A DNA stretch of 7,603 bases from Thermoflavifilum sp. (GCA_019683625.1 JADGHY010000098.1:1-7603); one strand, 5' to 3'; counted from the stretch's first letter, positions 1-6,369 are shown. Notes: generated by a model from the sequence alone, not told the origin. Translations and numbers: made by a program.

Positions 1-89
1 CGCATACCCGGCTCCACTTCCATCCCATCGGGAATAAGATAAGTATATAACTTAGGCAAGGCAAGTGGCAAAATCACATCAGCAAACAT
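1..89 (-). CDS. priA: Primosomal protein N' (replication restart helicase PriA), N-terminal fragment
   Basis: Only the first 29 codons and two bases of a 30th lie in the window; the rest is beyond the left edge. The start is the ATG whose complement occupies 87-89. The peptide begins MFADVILPLALPKLYTY and continues into a Pro-Asp-Gly ... Pro-Gly-Met turn. This matches the N-terminus of Bacteroidota PriA proteins, where this stretch opens the 3'-DNA-binding domain. PriA is a superfamily 2 DNA helicase that recognises stalled or repaired forks and reloads the replisome. No helicase motifs can be seen because they lie further along. No Shine-Dalgarno sequence precedes the ATG; the bases just upstream are A/T-rich, as is usual in this phylum. 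The call rests on one short but characteristic segment recalled from the family. Confidence 0.8.
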   Translation of the reverse strand, partial: MFADVILPLALPKLYTYLIPDGMEVEPGM

Positions 90-460
90 ATCTTAAAATT
101 AAAGCAAATCTCGAGCATGGAGATAAATCCTACCTGCCACATCAAAAACAGAAGACATCTAAAGCATCCAACGCTTTAAACTAAGTTGCCTTACCATTTT
201 GAAAAGCAAAACATGATGTGCGTCATAAAAAATAACAGGAAATGGCCATACCTACCTGTGAACAGAAAATATTGTGCCATACAATATCTGGCCAAATCAT
301 GTTTGATATTCATTGAAACCTGATCTCACAAAAGGCAAAACAGAGTGATACCAGATGCGGAACATGAAACATTTGAAGCAAACAACAGATACAAACAAAT
401 ATCTATGCAATGGATGAGACAACAAGGAGTTGGTACGTGGAAACAATATTATCAAAAGAG
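90..460. other. 371-nt gap between tRNA-Val and priA, no gene seen
   Basis: This A/T-rich stretch separates the 3' end of tRNA-Val from the priA start, both on the minus strand. I find no convincing reading frame: the one long minus-strand frame here runs antisense-free straight through the tRNA and is spurious. No G+C-rich hairpin with a long U-tract follows the tRNA. The only structured element is the inverted repeat at 269-287. The priA promoter should lie in the part nearest 90. A weak match to the -7 consensus (GAGATTTG on the minus strand, 112-105) is present but lacks a well-placed -33 partner. Confidence 0.6.
269..287. repeat. 7-5-7 inverted repeat, possible operator or weak hairpin
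   Basis: The arms ATATTGT (269-275) and ACAATAT (281-287) are perfect inverted repeats around the five-base centre GCCAT. Read on the minus strand, the second arm is followed by three T residues, then C, and the stem could be extended by one G-U and one A-U pair. It could be a transcription-factor operator, about 180 nt upstream of priA, or a weak terminator for the tRNA transcript. The stem has only two C-G-type positions, so a terminator is not strongly supported. It may also be chance in A/T-rich sequence. Confidence 0.4.
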
Positions 461-535
461 TGGGAGCTATTGGAGTCGAACCAATGACCCTCTGCTTGTA
501 AGGCAGATGCTCTAAACCAACTGAGCTAAGCTCCC
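461..535 (-). tRNA. tRNA-Val, anticodon UAC
   Basis: A complete 75-nt cloverleaf can be folded on the minus strand. The acceptor stem pairs GGGAGCT with AGCTCCC and is followed by discriminator A. The D-stem is GCTC/GAGC with a ten-base loop. The anticodon stem is TCTGC/GCAGA around the loop CTTACAA, giving anticodon TAC, which reads GUA and related valine codons. The variable loop has five bases. The T-stem is ATTGG/CCAAT around TTCGACT. The 3' CCA is not encoded: the next bases are CTC, so CCA must be added after transcription. A strong -7 promoter match lies just upstream. The neighbouring mtaB product acts on tRNAs that read ANN codons, so this tRNA (C36) is not expected to be its substrate. 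Confidence 0.96.
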
Positions 536-549
536 ATGATTCAGGGTTG

Positions 550-557
550 CAAAGATA
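550..557 (-). promoter_or_regulatory. Putative -7 promoter element for tRNA-Val
   Basis: On the minus strand the sequence TATCTTTG is a full match to the Bacteroidota sigma-70-type -7 consensus TAnnTTTG. Its last base lies 15 nt before the mature tRNA 5' end, so transcription would start about 8-10 nt ahead of the tRNA. No convincing TTTG lies at the usual distance upstream; a TTTTTG occurs too close, about 10 nt away, and the properly spaced position is a T-tract. Confidence 0.55.
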
Positions 558-574
558 ATAGCTTCTGCAAAAAC

Positions 575-590
575 GGAAAAAATTTTTTCC
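575..590. repeat. 16-bp perfect palindrome GGAAAAAATTTTTTCC
   Basis: The palindrome begins 2 nt beyond the mtaB stop codon and lies just upstream of the tRNA-Val promoter. As RNA from the minus strand it could fold as a short A-U hairpin followed by GTTTTTG, a weak terminator shape for mtaB. As DNA, its adjoining A-tract and T-tract are bent-prone and sit where the -33 region or an upstream promoter element of the tRNA gene would be. The sequence alone does not choose between these roles. Confidence 0.4.
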
Positions 591-592
591 AT

Positions 593-1864
593 TCAATCAA
601 TTGTCCAATCGATAATCCGGTTAATCCAGCTTTCCCGATAAGGTGCCTGCACCCGGATATAATTGTCGGTATATCCTTCCATCATACCTTGTTTAACCTG
701 GGCTTCAAACAACACGGGTCTGGTTGTACCTTGAAACCGTTTCACAAAGGCTTCATGTTTAGCGGCAGATAACTTGCGTAAGATATCATTGCGTTGATGA
801 CGGATAGCAGGAGGCACGGATGGCTTCAGGGAAATAGCCGGTGTATTTGCCCTTTCCGAATAGGTGAACACATGCAAGTAAGCTACCGGAAGTGATTGCA
901 AAAAATCAAAAGTTTGTTGAAAATCTGCATCCGTTTCCGTCGGAAAGCCCACGATCACATCCACGCCAATGGCACAATCGGGAATATGCTGGAGGATGGC
1001 ATGCACTTTTTCGGCATAGAGTTCCCGGCGGTAGCGCCTGCGCATCAATCCTAAAATTCGATTGCTGCCGCTTTGTAAGGGAATATGAAAATGAGGCATC
1101 CACTTGCGAGATTGGGCTACAAATTGAATGATATCAAGGGTAAGCAGGTTGGGCTCAATAGACGAAATCCGGAATCGTTCTATGCCGTTTACCGTATCCA
1201 ATGCTTGCATCAGCTCTAAAAGGGTTTCCTGATGGCGGGGATCATCGGGCATTGTTTTTCCAAAATCGCCCAGATTCACACCGGTGAGCACAATTTCCTT
1301 TACGCCTGCAGCAGCTATTTGGCGGGCATCTTCCAAAACCTTTGCTATCGTATTGCTCCGGCTTTTACCCCTTGCCAGCGGGATGGTACAAAAGCTGCAA
1401 TGATAATCACAACCATCTTGTACCTTCAGAAAAGTACGGGTGCGATCGTGAAGAGAATAAGCGCTGTGAAATGTCCTCACTTCATCTACTTCACAGGAAC
1501 AAATGCGGCTTTGTGCTTTTTCCATGCGCTGCAGATGGGCTGGCAAACAAAATTTTTCCGCTGCTCCCAACACCAAGTTCACGCCCTCTATGGCAGCAAT
1601 CTCCTGTGGCCGCAACTGTGCATAGCAGCCTGTAACCACCACCACGCTCTGTGGAGCCATGCGTTTAATCCGGCGAATGATTTGCCGGCATTCTTTATCG
1701 GCCTGCTCTGTCACCGAACAAGTATTGATGACATATACATCGGCTACGGCCTCGTCCATTTGCCGGTAGACCTGATATCCTTCGGCCTCGAGCATGCGAC
1801 TGAGTGTGGAAGTCTCTGCAAAATTGAGCTTGCAGCCTAAGGTATGAAAGGCTACTGTTTTCAT
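593..1864 (-). CDS. mtaB: tRNA N6-threonylcarbamoyladenosine methylthiotransferase MtaB
   Basis: MtaB is a radical-SAM iron-sulfur enzyme that adds a methylthio group at C2 of t6A37, giving ms2t6A in tRNAs that read ANN codons. From the ATG at 1864 the protein has 423 residues, normal for the family. An N-terminal UPF0004 domain carries three cluster cysteines (C11 in HTLGCKLN, C49 in NTCSVT, C80 in TGCYAQ). The radical-SAM site is C152-x3-C156-x2-C159. The middle holds the GVNLGDFG and FHIPLQSGSN motifs, and the C-terminus is a short TRAM-like RNA-binding region. HTLGCKLN and overall pattern favour MtaB over MiaB or RimO. A GTG two codons upstream (1870) could also be chosen, but MKTVAF is the usual family N-terminus. 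The gene follows coaA by 79 nt and precedes tRNA-Val by 57 nt on the same strand. Confidence 0.93.
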   Translation of the reverse strand: MKTVAFHTLGCKLNFAETSTLSRMLEAEGYQVYRQMDEAVADVYVINTCSVTEQADKECRQIIRRIKRMAPQSVVVVTGCYAQLRPQEIAAIEGVNLVLGAAEKFCLPAHLQRMEKAQSRICSCEVDEVRTFHSAYSLHDRTRTFLKVQDGCDYHCSFCTIPLARGKSRSNTIAKVLEDARQIAAAGVKEIVLTGVNLGDFGKTMPDDPRHQETLLELMQALDTVNGIERFRISSIEPNLLTLDIIQFVAQSRKWMPHFHIPLQSGSNRILGLMRRRYRRELYAEKVHAILQHIPDCAIGVDVIVGFPTETDADFQQTFDFLQSLPVAYLHVFTYSERANTPAISLKPSVPPAIRHQRNDILRKLSAAKHEAFVKRFQGTTRPVLFEAQVKQGMMEGYTDNYIRVQAPYRESWINRIIDWTID

Positions 1865-1871
1865 GAGCACA

Positions 1872-1879
1872 CAAAATTA
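1872..1879 (-). promoter_or_regulatory. Possible -7 element upstream of mtaB
   Basis: Minus-strand TAATTTTG fits TAnnTTTG exactly. Its last base is only seven nucleotides before the mtaB ATG, so a transcript starting at the usual distance would have almost no leader. A TTG upstream is 14 nt away, shorter than the usual spacing of about 19-21. The element may therefore be fortuitous, with mtaB transcribed from the ychF-coaA promoter. Confidence 0.3.
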
Positions 1880-1943
1880 GGAAGAATACCTTGCAATTCG
1901 GATGAACAGCATCGAGTTGAAGGCTCACTTGCCTGAGTCAGGA

Positions 1944-2894
1944 TTATATGAGCCGCACATGCACCTCCTGTACGGCATGATTTTCCCCTTTATCCAGGAT
2001 CAGGGTAGCACGGCGCCGGGTGGGCAAAATATTTTGCAGCAGATTCGGCAGGTTAATGTTTTCCCAGATTTCATTGGCCAGGCGAATGGCTTCCGCATCA
2101 CTCAAAGAGGCATATTGATGGAAATAGGATTCCGGCCGTTTGAAAGCTGTTTCCCGAAGCAACAAAAACCGATCGATATACCACTTGCGCAACAAAGGCT
2201 CTTCTGCATGTACATACAAAGAAATATCAAAAAAATCGGATACAAACAATGGTGCTGAACGGCGTGCACTGGGCAACCCTACCTGCAACACATTGATGCC
2301 TTCCAGAATCAGCACATCCGGATGATTTAGTTCTATGTACTGATCGGGTAATACATCATAATGTAAATGGGAATACACCGGCGCACGTACGCCATCCTGG
2401 CCGGCTTTCAGGGATTTTAAAAATGCGATTAGCTTTTTCACATCATAACTCTCGGGAAATCCTTTTTTATTGAGAATGCCTCTTTCTTCCAGGATCCGGT
2501 TGGGAAATAAAAAACCATCCGTTGATACATTTTCCACACGAGCATGCTGAGGCCATTGTTTCAGCAAGAACTGCAGGGTTCGCGAAGCTGTGCTTTTTCC
2601 GGCGGCCACACTACCTGCCAGGCCAATGATATAAGGCGCGGGAGGGCAACAACCCGGCAAATGTTCGTTTAGCTTTTGGCGAAGCTGTTGATAAGCCATG
2701 ATATGATCGTGAAGCCAACAGGCCAAAGGCAAATAAATATCGCGGATTTCGTCTGGTGTAAGCGGCTCATTCAAAGCGGCCAGCCGAGGGATTTGTTGGT
2801 CGAGCATGTCAATGAAAGGCAATTGATGGCCGCATTGTTTCCATTGTTCCCGGCTAAAAGAACGATACAAAACCTGATCAGGTGTCTGATTCAT
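1944..2894 (-). CDS. coaA: Pantothenate kinase, type I
   Basis: CoaA phosphorylates pantothenate with ATP, the first and usually rate-limiting step of coenzyme A synthesis in the cytosol. The 316-residue length equals the Escherichia coli enzyme. The P-loop GSVAAGKS is at residues 94-101 (Lys100), followed by STDGFL with the likely catalytic Asp126. KKGFPESYD, APVYSHLHYDV, LILEGINVLQ and a C-terminal NILPTR block all match the type I family. Arg105 and His176 correspond by position to E. coli Arg106 and His177, residues linked to CoA feedback inhibition, so this enzyme is probably CoA-regulated; that step is inference. The ATG at 2894 gives an N-terminus of the expected length. The gene lies 18 nt after ychF, which suggests a shared transcript. 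Many Bacteroidota use the unrelated type III enzyme CoaX instead, so this is a lineage-informative gene. Confidence 0.95.
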   Translation of the reverse strand: MNQTPDQVLYRSFSREQWKQCGHQLPFIDMLDQQIPRLAALNEPLTPDEIRDIYLPLACWLHDHIMAYQQLRQKLNEHLPGCCPPAPYIIGLAGSVAAGKSTASRTLQFLLKQWPQHARVENVSTDGFLFPNRILEERGILNKKGFPESYDVKKLIAFLKSLKAGQDGVRAPVYSHLHYDVLPDQYIELNHPDVLILEGINVLQVGLPSARRSAPLFVSDFFDISLYVHAEEPLLRKWYIDRFLLLRETAFKRPESYFHQYASLSDAEAIRLANEIWENINLPNLLQNILPTRRRATLILDKGENHAVQEVHVRLI

Positions 2895-2912
2895 AGCGGT
2901 GGAATAAACGCA

Positions 2913-4016
2913 TTAAACATGAAAGCGAAAATGCATCACATCACCATCCTGCACCACATAATCCTTCCCTTCGATGCGCAACTTGCCATGCTCCCGGCAA
3001 GCAGATTCTGATCCATACTGGATAAAATCATCGAAGGCTATGACTTCTGCTTTGATGAATCCCTTTTCAAAATCGCTGTGGATGACGCCGGCAGCCTGCG
3101 GAGCCTTCCAGCCCCGGCGAATGGTCCATGCACGCACTTCTTTTTCGCCAGCTGTAAAAAAAGTAATGAGGTTGAGCAGATGATAAGTTGAACGAATCAG
3201 GCGATGCAGGGCAGGTTCCTGCATTTGATATTCGGCCAGAAACATTTGCCTGTCATCCGGATTTTCCAATTCTGCAATCTGGGCTTCGATGCTGTTGTTC
3301 ATGATCACCATTTCGGCCTGTTCAGTGGCAATGGCTTGTGCCAAAGCCCGGGTATAAGCATTGCCGGTGTGCATGGAGGCTTCATCTACATTGGCTACAT
3401 AAATCACCGGTTTAGCGGTAAGCAAATATAAATCGGCAATAGCCTGGCGTTCTTCCTCGTTGAGCAAAAGCGTGCGAATAGATTGCCCCTGGCTGAGATG
3501 CTGTTTGCAACGCAACAATACTTCGTATTCTTTTTTTAGTTTGGCATCCGGTGTAGATTTCACGATCTTTTCCATCCGCTGGATTTTCTTTTCCACACTT
3601 TCCAGGTCTTTCAGTTGCAGCTCTGTGTCGATGATTTCCTTGTCGGCCACAGGATTCACAGGGCCTTCTTCCCGGATAATATTCGGATCATCAAAGCAGC
3701 GGATCACATGAACTATAGCATCCACCTCGCGGATATGGGAAAGGAATTTATTCCCCAGGCCTTCGCCCTGGCTGGCACCCTTCACCAGCCCGGCAATGTC
3801 TACCCATTCGATGACGGTGGGCACAATGCGTTGGGGATGCACACATGCGGCAAGTTGTTGCAGCCGATGATCGGGCACTTCCACCAGGCTTACGTTTGGC
3901 TCAATGGTACAGAATCGGTAGTTGCTGGCCTGTGCTTTTACACTGGTACTTACGGCGTTGAACAGCGTGGATTTTCCAACATTGGGTAAACCTACAATTC
4001 CGGCACGAAGGGGCAT
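2913..4016 (-). CDS. ychF: Redox/ribosome-associated P-loop ATPase YchF (OLA1 family)
   Basis: YchF belongs to the Obg-like P-loop proteins that bind ribosomes and prefer ATP over GTP. The chosen ATG at 4016 gives 367 residues, close to the usual 363-365, and the standard N-terminus with G1 motif GLPNVGKST at 9-17. A TTG at 4034 would add six residues that the family lacks. DIAG (73-76), the G3 motif, leads into the glycine-rich GASQGEGLGNKF segment. In place of the GTP-specifying NKxD, the protein has NVDE (209-212), the OLA1 hallmark of ATP use. A coiled-coil-like charged segment lies around 130-175, and the C-terminal TGS domain runs from about residue 280 to the end. It is the first gene of the minus-strand block, with coaA immediately downstream. 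Its exact cellular role is not settled in the literature; it is linked to translation and stress responses. Confidence 0.95.
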   Translation of the reverse strand: MPLRAGIVGLPNVGKSTLFNAVSTSVKAQASNYRFCTIEPNVSLVEVPDHRLQQLAACVHPQRIVPTVIEWVDIAGLVKGASQGEGLGNKFLSHIREVDAIVHVIRCFDDPNIIREEGPVNPVADKEIIDTELQLKDLESVEKKIQRMEKIVKSTPDAKLKKEYEVLLRCKQHLSQGQSIRTLLLNEEERQAIADLYLLTAKPVIYVANVDEASMHTGNAYTRALAQAIATEQAEMVIMNNSIEAQIAELENPDDRQMFLAEYQMQEPALHRLIRSTYHLLNLITFFTAGEKEVRAWTIRRGWKAPQAAGVIHSDFEKGFIKAEVIAFDDFIQYGSESACREHGKLRIEGKDYVVQDGDVMHFRFHV

Positions 4017-4031
4017 TTGAAATTTTTGCCG

Positions 4032-4039
4032 CAAAAATA
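4032..4039 (-). promoter_or_regulatory. Putative -7 promoter element for ychF
   Basis: Minus-strand TATTTTTG matches TAnnTTTG. It ends 15 nt before the ychF ATG, so transcription would begin about 10 nt upstream of the start codon. A TTG lies 26 nt further upstream, longer than the usual spacing, so the -33 element is unclear. The location favours the ATG at 4016 over the TTG at 4034, because that TTG overlaps this element. Confidence 0.45.
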
Positions 4040-4114
4040 AGGATAGTTGGCCAGGCGCATGCCGACAACGAATTGCAGCCAGGTAATTTACCTGTGAAAA
4101 ATCAGATCAATGCG

Positions 4115-4122
4115 TATTTTTA
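4115..4122 (+). promoter_or_regulatory. Weak -7 candidate for the DUF1611-epimerase operon
   Basis: TATTTTTA differs from the Bacteroidota -7 consensus TAnnTTTG only in its last base. It would place the transcript start near 4128, about 16 nt before the ATG at 4144. No clear -33 TTG is seen; TGTG at 4093-4096 is the nearest candidate. The 4017-4143 interval must hold the promoters of both divergent transcription units, which is the main support. Confidence 0.25.
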
Positions 4123-4143
4123 CGGTTTTGAAATACAGATACC

Positions 4144-5232
4144 ATGATTGATCCTCAGATTCAAGGTACGGCCATCATTCTTACCGACGGGGCCTTAAAG
4201 GACGGTCCGGCCAAAACGGCCCATGGCTTGATTCGCGGCACCGATCGTTTCACTATCCTCGGAGTGATTGACCCCGTCTGGGCCGGACACGATGCCGGTG
4301 AAGTACTGGATGGCAAAAAAAGAAATATTCCCGTGTACGCCTCTGTGCAGGAAGCCATTCAGGCTTCATCCCAACCCATTGCGTATGCGCTGGTGGGCAT
4401 CGCTCCAAAAGGAGGCAAGCTCCCACAGGAGATGATTAGCCTGCTGGTCGACTGTATTCAGGCAGGATTGCATATTGTAAGCGGCCTGCATCAATACTTG
4501 AACGATATTCCCGAGTTGGCAGAAGCAGCTGCAGCCAGGGGTGTTCAGCTGATTGATATCCGCAAACCCAAACCGAAAGATCAATTGCATTTCTGGTCGG
4601 GAAAAATCTTTGAAGTGAGCTGCCCTATTGTGGCTGTGCTGGGAATGGATACCAAAATGGGGAAACGCACCACTGCGCGGCTTTTCACAGAAGCCTGCTG
4701 CCGGCAGGGCCTACGAGCAGAAATGGTGAGCACCGGACAAACCGGATGGATGCAGGGAGCCCGCTATGGCTTTGTGCTGGATACCATGTATAATGATTTT
4801 GTTTCGGGCGAACTGGAGCATGCTATTTACACCTGCTTTGTGGAACAACATCCGGATGTGATCTTCGTAGAGGGGCAATCGGGCCTGCGCAATCCTTCCG
4901 GCCCCTGCGGGGCTGAATTTCTGCTTTCTGGCGGTGCTCGTCATGTGATTTTGCAATATGCGCCCAAACGAATCTATTTTGACGATAACCCCGCCTGGGG
5001 GCGCATTCCAGCCGTTACCGACGAAATTGCCCTCATCCGCATGTATGGCTCTGAAGTGGTTGCCATTACCCTGAACACCGAGAAATGCAGCCCCGAGGAG
5101 GCCTTGCGCTTTCAACAGTCCTATCGCGATCAAACCGGTTTGCCCGTGTTTCTGCCCCTCGAACAGGGTGTAGAAGAAGGCGTGGCCCTGATTCGCGAGC
5201 TCATTGCATCCACCCAAAGCCTCTCAGCATGA
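4144..5232 (+). CDS. DUF1611 family P-loop protein, DgcN-like
   Basis: This 362-residue protein belongs to the DUF1611 family. An N-terminal Rossmann-like domain (about 1-150, with AIILTDG at 10-16 and PKGGKLP) is followed by a P-loop domain. The P-loop-like motif GMDTKMGKRTT is at 167-177 (Lys174), with STGQTG at 196-201 and VEGQSGLRNPSG starting at 242; these are family signatures. Members named DgcN are reported to be D-glutamate N-acetyltransferases that work with the racemase DgcA; other members have no assigned reaction. The ATG has no Shine-Dalgarno sequence. Its stop overlaps the next gene's start (ATGA, 5229-5232), so the two are probably translationally coupled and serve one pathway. 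No signal peptide or membrane segment is seen, so it is probably cytosolic. Family membership is secure; the reaction (acetylation, ligation or other nucleotide-dependent step on a D-amino acid or dipeptide) is not. Confidence 0.88.
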   Translation: MIDPQIQGTAIILTDGALKDGPAKTAHGLIRGTDRFTILGVIDPVWAGHDAGEVLDGKKRNIPVYASVQEAIQASSQPIAYALVGIAPKGGKLPQEMISLLVDCIQAGLHIVSGLHQYLNDIPELAEAAAARGVQLIDIRKPKPKDQLHFWSGKIFEVSCPIVAVLGMDTKMGKRTTARLFTEACCRQGLRAEMVSTGQTGWMQGARYGFVLDTMYNDFVSGELEHAIYTCFVEQHPDVIFVEGQSGLRNPSGPCGAEFLLSGGARHVILQYAPKRIYFDDNPAWGRIPAVTDEIALIRMYGSEVVAITLNTEKCSPEEALRFQQSYRDQTGLPVFLPLEQGVEEGVALIRELIASTQSLSA

Positions 5233-6305
5233 AGATCCGGGAAGTTCAGATCCGCAAGGAAAATCTGGGACTAAAACGCCCTTATACGATTGCTTATAAG
5301 TCGGTCGATAGCGTGGAAAATGTGGTAGTCACCATCAGGCTTGAACAGGGCATAACGGGATGGGGAGCTGCCAATCCCAGCAAATACGTGGTGGGCGAAG
5401 ACGCAGACGATACCTGGAAATGGCTCACCGAGGCCGACCGGGCTGCGGCGTTGCTCACAGGAGCCGATATCCGCGCGCTGGGTGAGCTGTTGAATCGGGT
5501 ACATCAAACTTTTGGCGGTCACCCCGGGGCTCAGGCTGCTCTGGACATTGCCCTGCATGATGCTTTTTGCAATGCCATCGGTGTGCCGCTGCTAAAATGG
5601 CTGGGACAAGCCCATGAGAAAATGCTCACCTCAGTGACCATAGGCATTAAATCCGTGGCGGAAACTTTAGCAGAAGCGGAAGAATACGTAGGTTTAGGTT
5701 TTCGTTGCTTGAAAGTGAAGCTGGGGCATTCCTGGGAAGAAGATGTAGCGCGCGTGGTGAAGCTTCGGGAACGATGGCAGGGCCTGCCCATCCGCGTGGA
5801 TGCTAACCAGGGTTACACCCCGGAAACGTTATTAAAATTTTTCCACGGCATCCGGGACTGCGACATAGAATTGATTGAACAGCCTCTGCCTGCCAATGCG
5901 ATGGCTGCATACCGAGAATTACCTGAGATGATCAAATCCAAGATAGCTATTGACGAATCGTTGATCAGCCCCGATGACGCTTATCGGCTCAGCCTGCCGC
6001 CTGGAGCCGGTGGAATTTTCAATATCAAGCTCATGAAGTGCGGAGGTATCCGGGAGGCCTTGCAAATTGCTGCTATTGCCCGCCGGGCAGGCATCGCCCT
6101 GATGTGGGGTTGTAATGACGAAAGCATTATCAGCATTACCGCTGCCCTGCACACAGCCCTGTCGTGTCCGCACACGCAATATGTGGATCTGGACGGCAGT
6201 TTTGACCTGGCAAGGGATGTGGTTTCGGGTGGCTTCAGGCTGCAAGAGGGTTACCTGATTCCCCTGCTGGATCGTGCCGGTCTGGGCCTGAAATCCCTTT
6301 CATGA
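5229..6305 (+). CDS. Dipeptide epimerase (L-Ala-D/L-Glu epimerase-like), enolase superfamily
   Basis: This 358-residue cytosolic enzyme has the capping-plus-barrel layout of the muconate-lactonising subgroup of the enolase superfamily. The catalytic pair is K162-x-K164 (CLKVKLG) and the opposite base is K267 (FNIKLMKCGG). The Mg2+ ligands are D191 (VDANQG), E217 (LIEQPL) and D242 (AIDES). D320-L-D322 matches the Asp-x-Asp motif that in Bacillus subtilis YkfB binds the free amine of a dipeptide. The family removes the alpha-proton from one residue and inverts its centre, for example turning L-Ala-D-Glu from murein into L-Ala-L-Glu. By hand alignment, the position of YkfB Arg24, which holds the Glu side chain, is Lys24 here, so specificity may differ. 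A relative, DgcA, is reported to racemise N-acetyl-glutamate. The start at 5229 overlaps the DUF1611 stop; an earlier in-frame start at 5085 would lie deep inside that gene and add a non-family extension. Confidence 0.88.
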   Translation: MKIREVQIRKENLGLKRPYTIAYKSVDSVENVVVTIRLEQGITGWGAANPSKYVVGEDADDTWKWLTEADRAAALLTGADIRALGELLNRVHQTFGGHPGAQAALDIALHDAFCNAIGVPLLKWLGQAHEKMLTSVTIGIKSVAETLAEAEEYVGLGFRCLKVKLGHSWEEDVARVVKLRERWQGLPIRVDANQGYTPETLLKFFHGIRDCDIELIEQPLPANAMAAYRELPEMIKSKIAIDESLISPDDAYRLSLPPGAGGIFNIKLMKCGGIREALQIAAIARRAGIALMWGCNDESIISITAALHTALSCPHTQYVDLDGSFDLARDVVSGGFRLQEGYLIPLLDRAGLGLKSLS

Positions 6306-6350
6306 AAGCCTTCATGCCAACGTGCATCAGGATGTAAATGCCCATCTTAG

Positions 6351-6363
6351 ATGATTAAATCAT
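6351..6363. repeat. 13-bp palindrome just upstream of the spmAB-like start
   Basis: ATGATT and AATCAT are perfect inverted arms around one central A. The element ends six nucleotides before the ATG of the downstream membrane protein and contains the TGA that closes its frame upstream. A repressor site or mRNA element is conceivable, but the sequence is short and may be chance. Confidence 0.25.
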
Positions 6364-6369
6364 GAACAC

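Noticed and set aside
461..535. tRNA-Val as an integration site for a mobile element
   Set aside because: No integrase gene, no direct repeat of the tRNA 3' end and no foreign-looking genes are visible in the window.
297..596. A 99-codon minus-strand frame running across tRNA-Val
   Set aside because: It reads directly through the tRNA cloverleaf and resembles no protein family; it is an artefact of the tRNA sequence.
1232..1840. Plus-strand 202-codon frame opposite mtaB
   Set aside because: It is antisense to a clear mtaB gene with all cluster cysteines, and its translation shows no recognisable domain.
1932..1942. Palindrome CCTGAGTCAGG just after the coaA stop as a terminator
   Set aside because: The arms have five bases with a one-base centre and no T-tract follows on the minus strand, so it cannot form a usual intrinsic terminator.
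4711..5217. Minus-strand 168-codon frame opposite the DUF1611 gene
   Set aside because: It lies wholly antisense to a conserved coding region, has no family resemblance, and is best explained as a shadow frame.
5085..5228. N-terminal extension of the epimerase giving a 406-residue protein
   Set aside because: The extra 48 residues lie entirely inside the DUF1611 gene in another frame and are low-complexity, Arg/Pro-rich. The ATG at 5229 gives the family-typical N-terminus and the usual ATGA overlap.
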